Notes: generated by a model from the letters alone, not told the origin. Shown: positions 47,362 to 60,477, numbered from the stretch's first letter. The stretch is 64,000 bases of DNA from Punica granatum (GCF_007655135.1 NC_045130.1:5456001-5520000), one strand, 5' to 3'. Numbers and translations are program-made.

Positions 47362-48739
47362 CTTCCTCCATGCCTTGAACTTTGATGTTTGGCCATCTCC
47401 GCAAGCTCCGAAGACCATCCCTCCATAGATTAATGTTGTCCTTCTTCTTGAAGTTCCTTGCAACTCTATCAATCAAAAGGGGAAAACCGGCACATTCATT
47501 CACAACAAGGCGTGCAATGGGCTCGACACCGGGAAGATTAGGCCATGTTTGGATTCCGTGTTAAAAAATTTTAACTTTAACTTAATACACTACACAACAA
47601 AATGCACATTTCCCAAGTCAAAAAATTTTAACTTTAACTTTAACTCAACACACTACACAATAAAAACACACGTTTCCCAAGTCAAATTTATAATCCCATC
47701 TCATCTGTCCTTTTCCACAATCAAAATCAAAATCAAAATCAAAGTTACTTTAATTCTGAAACCAAACGCACCATTAATGTTCCTTCCCACTTTTTCCTGA
47801 AACATTTTCCAAGCATCAGAATCCGATAATCGCTTCACATTGATGAACTCATCGACCTCCATATCATAACAGAAATGTTCATATTTGCTTGCCACGACAA
47901 ACTTGCTATCCATTTCGTCTTCACGGATTCCCACTCTATGTAATTCAAGAGTCTCCGACAATTCATCCAAAAGAAATAAATACCTTTTGTTTTCCAATTC
48001 CTTTGATATTCTCCACACAACTTCACTCTGATCATTGTTCCCTTCGACGTTCATTTAAGCCTTCCTAGTATCACCAGTTGCAACTTCTCTATACTATTGT
48101 CTTCAGATACAGAGACAGAGATAACAATGTCGAACATATAAGCTATTTCTTCGTCATTGTTCAGGTTGTGCATGATCGCTGTTTTCCTTATCCCCAATGT
48201 CCCCCATACTCCAATTCTCTTTACATTCCAATCCTTCAAACGGCCTCGAATCTCTTCGATGGCCCAACGGAGTGATGTCGTATTTTCTGTTCTTGGGGCA
48301 TTTATCACCCTGACAGGCTCTAGTGGTTTCTCAACTACGACATTTGTTTCAACTCCTCCCTCTGCCCAAAGGAAATGTAGCTCCTCACACATGTTCGTCA
48401 TGCGTCTACTTAGAGTGGACATTGACAAAATGCGATGCTTTCTCCACGTACGCTTCTTTCCCTTTTTGAATTTATTTTCTCCAAAACCTCTTGCTCAATC
48501 ACCTCGACCCTAGAAATCCATCCCTCACATTCTTTAGTGATCCTCTTCGTCATGTCTTTCCGCACTTGAGCCTCCACATCAGCCCTCCTAGCGAAAAGCC
48601 TATTCGTTTCTTCCGTGAGCCTTCTGTAGTTCTTCTCCAAATCATCAGCATAATCCAATTTTTTAGTGACATAAGATATTAAGTTTCTCCTGTCCCGATA
48701 TGCCTCTACCGCTAAAGCTGTAGCTGCTGCCTCAACCAT
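47362..48739 (-). pseudogene. CC-NB pseudogene, unit B, with MITE insertion
   Basis: Coiled coil and NB-ARC up to a point just after QGMEEV; winged helix and LRR are missing. It has a shift near 48415, a P-loop changed to GIRKTAIM, a break near 48050, and the MITE at 47541-47773 inside the NB region. The 3' junction (MEEV then DVACS) is identical in unit C. Confidence 0.85.
47541..47773. mobile_element. Tourist-like MITE, 233 bp, in NB domain of unit B
   Basis: The ends are GGCCATGTTTGG and the inverse of TGGTGCGTTTGG, with TTA on both sides (47538-47540, 47774-47776). The matching site in unit C near 50370 is empty (GAAGATTAATGTTCC). Inside are tandem AAAATTTTAACTTTAACTT blocks and AATCAAAATC repeats. 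It inserted after units B and C separated. Confidence 0.9.
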
Positions 48740-50189
48740 ACCACAAAGTGAATTTCAATTCATAAGAGAACTGATTGTGAATTGCTAAATTAGACAATGA
48801 TAAGCAGAGGATAACTCTTTGATGGACAACAGTGAGCATCATAAGAACATGAAACCATTAACATTTGAAATCCTGTGGTAGCTACTTAGATGTATGTTGA
48901 TGAACTAACACAGAAGAATAAAGACATACTTAACCATTATGGAATCACAGTCATGAATATCTTTATGGGGGAATGTTACAATTGTGGGACTAGTCTAGCA
49001 CTTGCTCTATGATTTATTGGCTTGTGGAAAGGTCCAAGTCAGCATACAAATTCAAAAGTGAGAACCACAACAGTTTCACTAGGTTGTTCCCGGAACTCAG
49101 TGACTGGTCACGTCGTGATACGCAACTCCAGTATGCTATAGTATAAAGTCAAATGTCCGACATGGAGTAATTTCTAGATATGAAGATCCCCATGCTTTAC
49201 GTGGCTCAATAAAATGGGATAAACTTCTTTTAGGACGCTCCTTAAGAGGAACTTTTCGAGGTGGCAATCAAAAGTTGCCACATCATAGTTTATCGGGTGA
49301 CTGTCCAAAACGCAGTAATAAGAAACTTGTTAAAGAACTAATAAGAAACTTATTATTTTTAGCTATAATACGAAACATATTAAATAATAAGTAACTTGTT
49401 CTTTAAAAAGATGACTCGCTATTACCAAATGACAAGACAATTTGCTAAACAATAAGTTTCCAACTGAATAACAAGAAACTCGCTATTTTTTGGGTCATCC
49501 TTACAATCCACCTTTTATGGATCCTCTAATGCTAGCAACACTCCAATAACAACATTTTAATGGTAAGCCCGAACCTTTAATCTCGAGGAATGGAGAGGAA
49601 CAGTCGGACACGATGTATAATAGGAATAACTAGCGAGCATAAATCTTAGCCGGACATGTTTTTCTTACCTTTCATCAACAACAATACCAATCATATAATT
49701 TCGAAAAGAAGCCTGATGGGTAGGTGTTGCAGGGCTGCGAGTAATAAAATACCCATTAGTGAATTACGATATAAGCCATCAAGAAGCTGATTTCCTAAAC
49801 ATATGCAAACTCGCAACGAATGTCGAACTTGGGGCTAAGTTTTTGCCCTGTTATCTAGAAAATGCAACATAAATTCCTACCCTGTCTGATCTAGTACCTA
49901 ATGGAGATTTTCTGGACAAGCCGAAAGCTCAAAAGTGAAGAAGCACTTCCATTGGATTTGTCGATGACAATGGAGCAAGAAATTCACGGACCGACAAGAC
50001 ATGCCTATCATTAGTTCCGGAGATGCAAGAACCAAATCATACAATACACACAACATACAAAGTCATCCCCTTCATAAGCTCAAACAAAATCACAACTCGG
50101 CGCAGATGAAAGGTCAATCATTCATCTCAACAGAACCAGTTTTGATTGATCAAAAGCCAATCGTTGATCGAGAACAAGCAACGTCCACT
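48740..50189. repeat. Spacer of tandem units B/C
   Basis: This duplicates parts of 45832-47360 and 51334-52480. The last 270 bases (49915-50189) repeat 47090-47361 and are fused to the truncated NB genes in both B and C, but do not follow unit A. No gene is seen. Confidence 0.6.
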
Positions 50190-51333
50190 TCCTCCATGCC
50201 TTGGACTTTGATGTTTGGCCATCTCCGTAAGCTCTGGAGACCATCCCTCCATAGATTAATGTTGTTCTTCTTCTTGAAGTTCCTTGCAACTCTGTCAATC
50301 AAAAGGGGCAAATCGGCACATTCATTCACAACAAGGCGCTCAATCGGCTCGACACCGGGAAGATTAATGTTCCTTCCCACTTTTTCCGGAAACATTTTCC
50401 AAGCATCAGAATCCAACAATCGCTTCTCATTGACGAACTCATCAACCTCCATATCATAGCAGACATGTTCATATCTGCTTGCCAAGACATACTTGCTATC
50501 CATTTCGTCTTCACAAATTCCCACTCTATGTAATTCAAGAGTCTCTGACACTTCATCCAGAAGAAATAAGTACCCTTTGCTTTCCAATTCCTTTGATATT
50601 CTCCACACAAATTCACCATGATCATTGTTCCCTTCGACATTCAATTTAAGCCTTCCTAGTATTACCTGTTGCAACTTCTCTGTACTATTGTCTTCAGATA
50701 CAGAGACAGAGATAACAATGTCGAACATATTAGCGATCTCTTCGTCATTTTTCAGGTTGTGCATGATCGTTGTTTTCCCTATCCCCAATGTCCTCCATAC
50801 TCCGATTCTGTATACATTTCGATCCCTCAAGTGGCCTCAAATCTCTTTGATGGCCCAACGGAGTGATGGCTTATTTTCTGTTCTTGGGGCATTTATCACC
50901 CTGACAGGCTCTGGTGGTTTCTCAACTACGACATTTGTTTCAACTCCTCCCTCAGCCCAAAGGAAATGCAGCTCCTCACACATGTTCGCCATGCGTTGCT
51001 TAGGGTGGATTTGGACAAAATGCTACTCTTTCTCCATGTTCGCTTCTTTCCCATTTTGAATTCATTTCCCAGCTCCAAAACCTCTTGCTTGATCACCTCG
51101 ACCGTACAAATCCATGCCTCACATTCTTTAGTGATCCTCTTCGTCATGTCTTTCCGCACTTGAGCCTCCACATCAGCCCTCCTTGCAAAAAGCCTATTTG
51201 CTTCTTCCATGAGCCTTCTGTAGTTCTTCTCCAAATTGTCAACATAATATAATTTTTTAGTGACATAAGATATTAAGTTTCTCTCGTCCCGATATGCCTC
51301 TACCGCTAAAGCTACAACTGCTGCCTCGACCAT
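50190..51333 (-). pseudogene. CC-NB pseudogene, unit C
   Basis: Coiled coil (51333-50990) and NB-ARC (50830-50196): GIGKTTIMHNLKNDEEIANM, YLFLLDEVSETLELH, CADLPLLIDRVARNF, truncated after MEEV. A shift near 50995 (STLSNAWRTC) and a TGA before HLRDRNVYRIG break the frame. The NB-ARC part alone is open for 226 codons. Confidence 0.83.
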
Positions 51334-52809
51334 ACTACAAAGTGAATTTCAAATCATAAGAGAACTGACTGTGAATTGCTAAATTAGACAATGATAAGCA
51401 GAGGATAACTCTTTTATGGACAACTGTGAGCATCATAAGAACAACATGAAACCATTAACATTTGAAGTCCCGTGGCTAGTTTGTTGGTAGCTACTTAGAT
51501 GTATGTTGATGAACTAACACAGAACAATAAAGACATACTTAACTATTATGGAATCACATAGTCATGAATATCTTTATGGGGAAATGTTACAATTGTGGGA
51601 CTAGTCTGGCACTTGCTCTATGATTTATTGGCATGTGGAGAGGTCCAAGTCAGCATACAAATTCAAAGGTGAGAACTACAACAGTCTGACTAGGTTTGTT
51701 CCCGGAACTCAATGACTAGTCAAGTCGTGATACGCAACTCAAGTATGCTATAGTATAAAGTCAAATGTCCGACATAGGACTAGTTTCTAGATATGAAGAT
51801 CCCCATGCTTTACGCGGCTCAATAACATGGGATAAACTTCTTTTAGGAGGCTCCTTAAGAGGAGCTTTTCGAGGCAGCCAATCAAAAGTTGCCACCTCAT
51901 AGTTTATCGGGTGACTGTCCAAACATAGTAATAAAAAACATTTTAAAGAACTAATAAGAAACTTATTATTTTTAGCTATAATAAGAAACATATGAAATAA
52001 TAAGTAACTTGTTCTTTAAAAAGATGACTCACTATTACCAAATGACAAGACAATTTGCTAAACTCTAAGTTTCCAACTGAATAACAAGAAACTTGCTATT
52101 TTTTGGGTCATCCTTACAATCCACCTTTTAAGGATCCTCTGATGCTAGCAACACTCCAATAACAACATTTTAAAGGTAAGCCCGACCCTCTAATATGGAG
52201 GAATGGAGTGGAACAGCCGGACACGATGAATAACAGGAATAACTTGCAAGCAAAAATCTTAGCCAGACATGTTTTTCTTACCTTTCATCAGCAGCAATAC
52301 CGAGCATATAATTTCAAAAAGAAGCCTGCTGAGTAGGTGTTGCTGGGCTGCGAGTAATAAAATGCCCATTAGTGAATTACGATATAAGCCATTAAGGAGC
52401 TGATTTCCTAAACATATGCAGACTCGCAACGAATGTCGAACTTGGGGCTAAGTTCTTGCCCTGTTATCCAGAAAATGCAACAGAAATTCCTACCCGGTCT
52501 GATCTACTACCCAAACGTCAATGCAGAAATTCGGTTTCTTCCTTCCCTTTTTTAATGTAATAAATAAATAAGATTTTTTTAGTTTAATAATAGAGCAACC
52601 ACCTTTTGAGACATTTCGCGGCAACTGTTGCCTCAAGACCGTTGACTCAGACCGATAATTACGTAGTGTGTCACATCCATGCCGGCTTTAGGTTCAGTTC
52701 AGGCTAGGAGTTCAACCTCCGGGATATCGGCATATCTGCCGAGTCAGCAATGGCGAGACTGTGTTCTACTGATAGATGACAAATTCATAACAAGTGTGCC
52801 CACATCAAC
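51334..52809. repeat. Unit C upstream region and spacer
   Basis: Up to about 52480 it matches the other unit flanks. From 52485 to 52809 the DNA is unique and leads to the second TCP composite. No gene is seen in it. Confidence 0.5.
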
Positions 52810-55800
52810 ATGATGGGAAGTGCTGCTGGTAGAGGAGCTGCTGCCGAGACTCTCCAGCCAAGCTTGTTCCCTGGGCCGCAGGTGGGAAGGACCGGCACTG
52901 CAAAGTCTTCGCCGCCTGAGGCTTAAGGGACCGGAGGATTCGATTGTCTGCCTCTGCAGCAATCAATTTCTACAACGTCCAGGACCTCCTGGGCTATGAT
53001 CAGCCCAGCAAGACTGTGGAGTGGCTGATCGATGCTGCCTCCGAGTCGATTTTGCAGCTTTCTTCTCTGAAAAGTTCTTTCGCCGGTGCCGCGGAGCAGT
53101 TGAGTGACAAGAACAAAAGTATGAGCGTGGGGGAAGATGAATCTAGGCCTGAATCATTTAATGTGGATCTGAACGATGACCCAAACAGACTGGACTGTCC
53201 GAACCCGGACCAGCAGCAGTGCATTTCTTGCTCAGAGTCCGCATGCAGCACTGGCCACCCATTACAAAGGTTCATATTGTTCCCAGAATTACGACTGCTG
53301 CTAGATACCCATAGTTCTTTCTTGAGTTTGGCCCTGTTAATTCTCGACATGTTAAGTTCAATGATTTGATCCTATTTGAAAATTTCTCTTATAATTTTGT
53401 TTAATGATCGAAAATCTCTTTTCTTATTGTGTTTTTCTTGCAGATCCTCACTAACTATACCAGAGGAAACTTCCCGAGGAGAAAGTGCTCTACTTCGATT
53501 GGAATTTGTCAACAAGTTGTGCGCTACTATCTTCACCGGCAGTTATCTAGTAGATGAGGAAAATAATCCCATCAAACTTAGGTTACTCGATGAGAGGACC
53601 AATAAAACAGTCAGCGCTGATCCTCTATCATCGGAGAGGATTGAGATTGTAGTGCTGGACGGTAACTTTGGATGCCATGAACCAGAAGAAGATTGGACGG
53701 AGCAGGATTTCAATGCTTGTATTATCAGTGAAACAGAAGGCAGGAGAGCTTTTAGTCACTTTGTGAGAACGGATTGCTTGCCTTGGCGGCATATCTTTCA
53801 CTGATAACTCTAGCTGGACAAGAAGTAACAAATTCCGGCTAGGGGCTCGAATTATTCGACAGGCTTCTGCTGAAGGAGCAAGAATCAAGGAAGCAAGAAG
53901 TGAAAGTTTCGTGGTGAATGATCACTGCGGTGAATGTCCGTCTCATTAACTACTACTATCCTCACATTAGTATCAGTGTGATTACTGAATCTTGTCGTGG
54001 CAATGGCGTTTGTCCTTATACAGGTCCATTGAAGAAGGGGCCGTGGAGTGTAGAGGAAGACACGAAGCTGACTAATTACATAAAAAGATTCGGTATTTGG
54101 AGTTGGAATCATATGCCTAAGGCAGCAGGGCTCAAAAGGAGTGGCAAAAGCTGCAGGCTGAGGTGGATGAACTACTTGAGGCCAAATATCAGAAGAGGCA
54201 AATTCTCCGAAGATGAACAAGAAGTCATCATTAAACTCCATCAACAACTCGGAAACAGGTAACCTGCAACTACTGGCTAATTATTCACTTGCAAGCGATA
54301 AATGCCCTGAACAATTTTGACACTACAAATGATTTTCCTACACTCTGACTGGACTTTCTAAAATGATGCATCACATTCGGCTGGTAATCTTAACCATCTA
54401 TCTTCACTTTGGTTACTCCCATGCCTGAAAGTTACAACCCAGGACCATTGCTTTGCTCTTCAACCATTCACTCGCATGTATATCTGATTGCAATGCGTCA
54501 CGAAACCAAGCCTTCAGTCTATCCTGGCATGGCTTTGGAAAAATTTGCACCAAAGTAGTCTCGATGGTGTTTCTCACAATCACTGTGTTTGGCTTGAGTC
54601 CCACAACCCAGACTTCCCATAATAATGGTATTAGTTCTAGTTTCCTTGTGTTTAATTTTCAGAATGCACATACTGCTGCAGGTGGAGTGCAATTGCAGGG
54701 CATCTTCCTGGAAGGACAGATGCTGAGATAAAGAACATCTGGAATACGCATCTGAAGAAAAGGGTACTTCAAACCGAGAAGGTAACCGAAAAAATGAAGC
54801 TGTTGATACATGTGCTCATTTGCTTACAGTTAACTTTGGCATAATTAGTTTCGAGAATCTTAAGTTTTGTGTCTGCTGATATAAAATCCCTGATGTAAAT
54901 TTGATGGCAATGATCATTCATGACTTTTTACTATCGATTCAGGTAAGACAGAATCCACTATCTTCTGAGAGTGGAGGATCATGCTCAACCATCACGTTTA
55001 ATGCTACTGCAGTACAGCAAGGTTGTCCTTGCTCCCAACTTGAACCCGCCCAACGCTATTAGTTCATATATCTTATGACACAGTAGGATTCACCTGTCAT
55101 GTTTGACCCGCTTTCATCTATTCGGCTGCAGCTTATGAATCCCCAGGTTGGACCGAGCGATTTTGCAGGGCAGAGGACTCTAAGATAAAAAAAGGTGCCA
55201 AGCCACAATGGTCAGAACCAAAGAGAAGAAATCTTCACGTTAGCTTTAGGCAACAATTCCAAGGCAATGCAGTGTCTAGGAGATATTGCTGATCCGATGC
55301 AGGACAGATGCTCCGAAGGAATAGACATTGAACCAATTCCTTTGGAGGTGCAATTGCAGAGCGATCTAGACAATCCTTGTAAAGAAACTGACTCGTGTTA
55401 CTCAGACTCTGACAGCGAAGATGGAATGGTGGCACGAGCAAGGCAAAAATACCGAAAACTCACAGTATCTGAAAGCTTCCAGGAGGATATTCATTTTGTG
55501 GAGGCGACCACACAGAGCGGTCCATTTGCTGCTTCAGATGAGGGATGTATGCAAGTTGAGATGTCAAGTGATGCTAACATAGGACACACTGAAAATCATG
55601 ATACGTTATCTTGGGAACTGTTCTACCAAAATGCGGGTGAAGTAGTGCTTTCCATGGAAATCCAGACAATAGCCAAAGAAATAGTCAGAGCGTGTGCACG
55701 TGATTCTCGCTCGCTCGCTCTTATGGCAAGGGCTTTAAGCAATGTGTCGGACACTGAAACCTGGGAATATGCGCTCAACAGTTTGAGCATGCAACATGCA

Positions 55801-56180
55801 TCCTGTCGTGATGATTATGAAAACCTTTCAGTGAATGTGTTGAAATTCTGCATTGAACTTCTAGATGATGATGTAACTAGAAAGTGCTTGAAGAGTTTGG
55901 CAATGCAAAGAAAGAGCAAAGTGGTTGGCAGAACATCTATGATGGACAGCTGGATCGGGGACGGTATGTTGGCAACTCGTTCTGAGGGTTAAATGGTCGT
56001 CAAGAATCTTCTCGATGCAAAGCTTCTGGTGTTGTCTGAGAATGGGGAACTTGTGAAGTTTGTAGATATTGGTCAGCATCTGGTAGATCTCGTGTTTCAT
56101 CCTGAAGAAGGTTATGAATTTCTGATGCAAGGTGGTCTGGGGCTGGTGGAGCCACCAGAGGTTGAGGAATGGGAGAGAGC
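52810..56180 (+). pseudogene. TCP - CBP60 - MYB - NB composite, copy 2 (no LRR)
   Basis: Exon order is as in copy 1: TCP 52810-53269, CBP60 53444-53925, MYB 54024-54258 and about 54684-54780, small exon near 54943, then the NB/winged-helix part 55160-56180. Lesions: TCP frame shifted near the start and TGA in the domain (52925); a CBP60 deletion after ETEGR (53745); an extra base in an A7 run (55185); TAA replacing GAA at 55990. The region after that is longer than in copy 1: DIGQHLVDLVFHPEEGYEF, then VEEWERAKEIYI. The LRR is missing; DNA from a kinase region follows at 56321. Confidence 0.75.
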
Positions 56181-56320
56181 AAAAGAAATCTATATAAGAA
56201 GAAAAGAAAAGAAAGAAACCTTTGATAAGAAGGCGGTACAACAGTGCCAACTACAGCACCACAACCAATCTATATTTACATGTTTTAAAAGATTTAATAA
56301 TTAAAAATTCTTTTTCAGCA

Positions 56321-56933
56321 TCGACATTGAAAGCAAGCATCATCACCAGAACTGAAACTTCACTTAAAAGAAACTTCACTTAAAAAATCCTATCATTATT
56401 GTTATTATCATCATTTTCTTCGCAAAAGAAGAAACTTCACTTACAAAGAGAAACCAACGGATGACACGGAAGGAAATGCACAAACCTGATGATGAATCTC
56501 CAAAGTACATCGATGTTTGAGTACCATCATTTTCATGCTTTTCTAATGGACCTGAAAATCGTAGAATTATTGTAAATAGAGATCGCCCATAAAACATTAG
56601 ATAACAGATAATGATATTCAAGAATGTGAATCACAACACCAAATGCAAAACTATGCCCAACTTCACCCAGCACAAACCACTGTTGACTGTCATGTCATTA
56701 GGAAAAGTAGTGTTATTTTGTTTTTTCAAAAGAGCGAACAGAACCATTCTAGATTATCTTAGGTTACTGATAGAACTTTCCTTTTCGATAAGAAAAAAAA
56801 ATCACAAGATAAGGACCAATGTGCAAACAACTTTTGCCGATAATCTGTCAGTACAACATGAATCGACATTGAAAAAGAAAAAGCAAAAATATATGCAAGG
56901 ACACAAAATGACGAAGATAAATAAATGTAAGGT
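56321..56933 (-). pseudogene. Kinase leader-exon fragment (copy of 20.6 kb region)
   Basis: The exon reads SGPLEKHENDGTQTSMYFG then DSSS, with donor CATCAG/GTTTGTGC. Flanking DNA at 56640-56790 matches 20680-20790. It is part of the duplicate of the 20.5-26.2 kb block. Confidence 0.6.
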
Positions 56934-56934
56934 T

Positions 56935-58630
56935 GTGTTTGATCGCAACTTAATTAAATAAGTGCTTAAAAGTTAGTTATATAAAAATATGAATAGAACG
57001 AAAAAAGAAAGACGAAAGATAATGAGTAAACAAAAAAAATTGACTTAGCATATATTTGTTTGGACTTAAAATTTCAGCACTTAATTTGAAGTGCTGAAAT
57101 TTTAAGCACTTAATAGAATAAGTAATTGATTGGTTGAATCAAAATTGTTTGGTAAAATAAGTACCCAAAAATTAAAGTTCCTTTGATATTATATTATTTA
57201 GGAGCCCGATATTTTGTTTATTTGTACTTTGATACCCTTTTATTTTTTATAAAAAAATGAAAATTTAAAAAAAGACTGATAAAATCTGCGATCTAAGCTG
57301 AAGGCCCGGGGGGGGGGGGGGGGGGGGGGGGGTGGGGTTGGCTCGTCACCTGCCCACCACTGCCACTGACTAGGGATGTTCATGGGCAGGGTCTAGGATG
57401 GTAGGATCCTTCCCAAACCCAAACCCTTCAAAAATGGTCGTTCTCCAAACACTTCCTAAACCCATTAATAATTTAAAGAGAAATTTCCTAATCCATCCCA
57501 CTATGTTAATGGATTTCCACGGGGCACCCTTCATTTACCCATAATGGACTCTTAACCATTATAAAATAAGACGAATTATCAGTAATAACAAAATGGATAG
57601 TTTAATTTTTTGAGTTTCGGGAATAAAAATACCAAGTAAATTAATATCCCCTCTAAAAACAGTTTTATCACATCGAGTTTCACCAATAACATCAGAAATG
57701 AAGCAGATACTCCTACTCCAACAAAAGAAAAACATAAAATGGATCTCAAACTCCACTCTTTAAAAGGCTGAACGTTTTCACTAAAATAAAAGAACTAAAC
57801 TCAAGAACGAGAAGAGAAGAGGCCAAACCCTAATTAAATTAGAATAAGGTATTTTCTAAATATAATAACTAATTAGAGATACTTACGTCATTTTATACCT
57901 TAACGGGTTTGGAATGAGTTTGAGACAAAATACCAAACCATTTCCAAACCCTACATGATTTTGATAAAAATTTCTAAATTCTTCCTGTGATCCAACTGGC
58001 AAAATCCTTTAACGTCTCATTAGGTTTTGGAAAGGGTCAAAATCCATTTACCGAAACCCATGAACATCTCTACCGGAGACGAGGTCGCCAACGAGTTTGA
58101 AGAGAGAGAGGGAGAAGATACAGAAAATTCCCGACAATGGTCGTGGGACCTGGCGACCTCGCACGAGTGGTGGTGGACTGTGATTGGACCACTGCCTCCA
58201 GAAATTGATGGTGGCAAGGTGGGGGGCCGCTAAGTCGTCTCTCCCCTTTCTCTCTCTATTGGGTCTGGGCACATAAGGGTGGACTGATTTGAAACAAAGA
58301 AAAACTTTGAGGGTATCGGTGAATAAATGAACTGAATGATTGAGTAAGTCCCCACCTACTTAATCATTTAGTACCTTTTTGAATTAAGTCAAGTCATTTT
58401 CTTTTAGTGTTTATCAAACAAGTTTAATTTCATTAAATGTTGAATAATTAAATTCAGCACTTATTTATATCAACAAACATGTATAAGTCATTTTCACTTA
58501 TTGATGCTCTCTTTCCCTTACAAAATATTTTATCAACCTTATCTTTCCTTCCCTCTTTCTATACATTTCTTTCTTTAACTTATTAAGTGCTTAAATTTTA
58601 AGCACTTAATTTATCAAACACTACTTAAGT
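56935..58630. mobile_element. 1.7-kb TIR element, complete copy
   Basis: The left end TAAGGTTGTGTTTGATCGCA and the right end, read inward TAAGTAGTGTTTGATAAATT, are imperfect inverted repeats with inner AAGTGCTTAAAATTTAAGCAC palindromes. It splits DNA that is contiguous in the paralogous block near 20860-20950, so it is an insertion. The second copy at 34928 lacks the right end. The core holds G(25) at 57308-57332 and GC-rich DNA at about 58080-58240. No transposase frame; superfamily undecided. Confidence 0.7.
57308..57332. repeat. Homopolymer G(25) tract
   Basis: The paralogous place at about 35346 has only GGGGG, so the run expanded inside the transposon copy, or its length is an assembly artefact. 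Confidence 0.85.
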
Positions 58631-59185
58631 CTCACTATGTTATATGGATTTCACTTTTTGATAACAATCCTGATGTAGACTTTAAAAAGTATTCAAACTG
58701 TGTCTTTAGTTAAAACAAGATTATCAGCAAAGCGAATCCTAATGAAGACCTTCTCGGGGAAATCTAAACTAGAGTTTGGTTGAAGCAATTTCTCAGAGGT
58801 CGAATCAATCGCAAATACCACGGTTTTCTAGCCACCCTCTCAGGCTGCACTTATACTTTCAGACCAAATATATTGTGACTCGCCTTGCTGGGTGATACCT
58901 TCTGGAATAGATCCCACCCAAACTTACCAGAATGTCACTTACTTCTTTCAAGTCAAACTGAAATAGGATGCGAAAGGTAAAAGCCTTCCCCGGGATCTTC
59001 CAAACTTTTTTTTTTGTGTGGTAAACGATTGGTGCCTTGAAGAAATCCTTGATATAACCTCGGGTGACAAGGCTTGGCCCCAAAAAAAAACCTTTGATAA
59101 GAAGGCGGTACAATAATGCCAACTACAGCACCACAACCAATCAAGTTTTGTCTATCAAAAGCAAATAAAAAAAAAAAGGAGGGAG

Positions 59186-60185
59186 TCAAACCAACTTGCC
59201 TGAGATCTCGCCCTCATCAGCTCTGAAGAAATCTGGTCTAGACAAATTTTCTCTACTAACATTAATCTTGCCTGTCAGCATACCAAGTACAGTAGAAATG
59301 TCTGGTCGAAGATCAGGATCGTGTTGGGTGCAGAGAAGACAGATTATCAGGTACTTGTAAGCATCCTCTCTATCCAAATATCTCACTACAGGAATGTCAA
59401 CCAACCCCAACAGCTCCTTCCTCTCGTGCAGGTCCCAAGCCCTGTCAAGGAGACAATTTCCTTCATCTGTTACTTCGGTGCTGTTTCTCCCGCTGACAAT
59501 TTCCAAGATTAGAACACCAAAGCTGTATGAATCGGCTTTTTTTGTCAACCAGCCATGCATTGTGTACTCAGGTGCCAGATAACCCAGTTTGCCAACGACA
59601 CGCTTGCTCACATAAGACAAGTCAGGATGGAAATATGTGGCATTACCGAAGCCTGAGATCTGCGGATTGAACTCATCATTGAGAAGAACATTTCTCGCAC
59701 TAATATCTCTGTGCAAAATGTTCGCATCATGAAGAAAAGCGAGCCCCCTGAGCAATACCAATGCAAATTCTACGGCGTACTTCCCAAGGGAGATTGATGC
59801 AACGGGGACCACTACGGGGAGGTGCACTAGGGAGAAGTGCTCGTGCGAGGTCGCTTTTGTTGACATAAGCATAGACGAGAATTCTTTGGTTTGCTTCAAC
59901 ACAGCAACCATACAACTTAACCAGGTATTTGTGCTCGATTCTCACAAGTATGGATATTTCATTCAGGAACTCGGGCTTTCCTTGGGCCGACCCACCGGAC
60001 ATCACCTTTACCGCAATCACAGTGCCATCTTTAAGGACTCCTTTGTATGTACTTCCGAAGCCCCCTGTCCCAATCTTATTACTTAAACTAAAATTATCAG
60101 TTGCCTGCAGCAACTCCTGGAGACTGTACAGTTTGGTGCTCTGGATGCTGGACAACAACTCTTCATCAACTTCTTCTTTTTCCAT
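59186..60185 (-). pseudogene. CRPK1-like kinase, decayed duplicate
   Basis: This duplicates 21097-22187. The frame from 60185 shows [11 protein letters not shown] and VIAVKVM, then shifts near 59735 (GIAQGARFSS) and resumes as RGLAFLHDANILHRDIS. DFG is GFG (ISGFGNAT). It ends GEISGKLV with a stop at 59186. The first exon carrying the MGNARS start is missing. A dead kinase even if translated. Confidence 0.85.
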
Positions 60186-60477
60186 ATCTACGAAAGCCGA
60201 AAGGGCGATTGAACGAGAAAAGCCTCATCCCTTGGACTGAAACTTCACTTTAAAAAAGAGAAAAATCTGAAGTAGACACTGTAACTCACCTAAATTGTGA
60301 AAAGAACCCCAAGTCCACAATCATTGAAACTAAGGCCAGACTATCATAAATCTTACATTTTTCACAAGGCCGCTGAGGAAATATCAGCTTCTCCCCCCCG
60401 GCTGATGAGAGGATGAGGTATTAGCTTTGGTAGCGGGTTGAAGAAGGAACCACTGGAGCAGAGCTGAATCGCTCTAA

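Noticed and set aside
58027..58233. Plus-strand frame of 68 codons inside the 1.7-kb TIR element
   Set aside because: It lies in the GC-rich core, is not conserved in the copy at 36100-36300, and has no domain.
58859..59122. 87-codon minus-strand frame after the decayed kinase
   Set aside because: The first residues recur at 56250 by shared repeat DNA only, and the rest has no homology or splice support.
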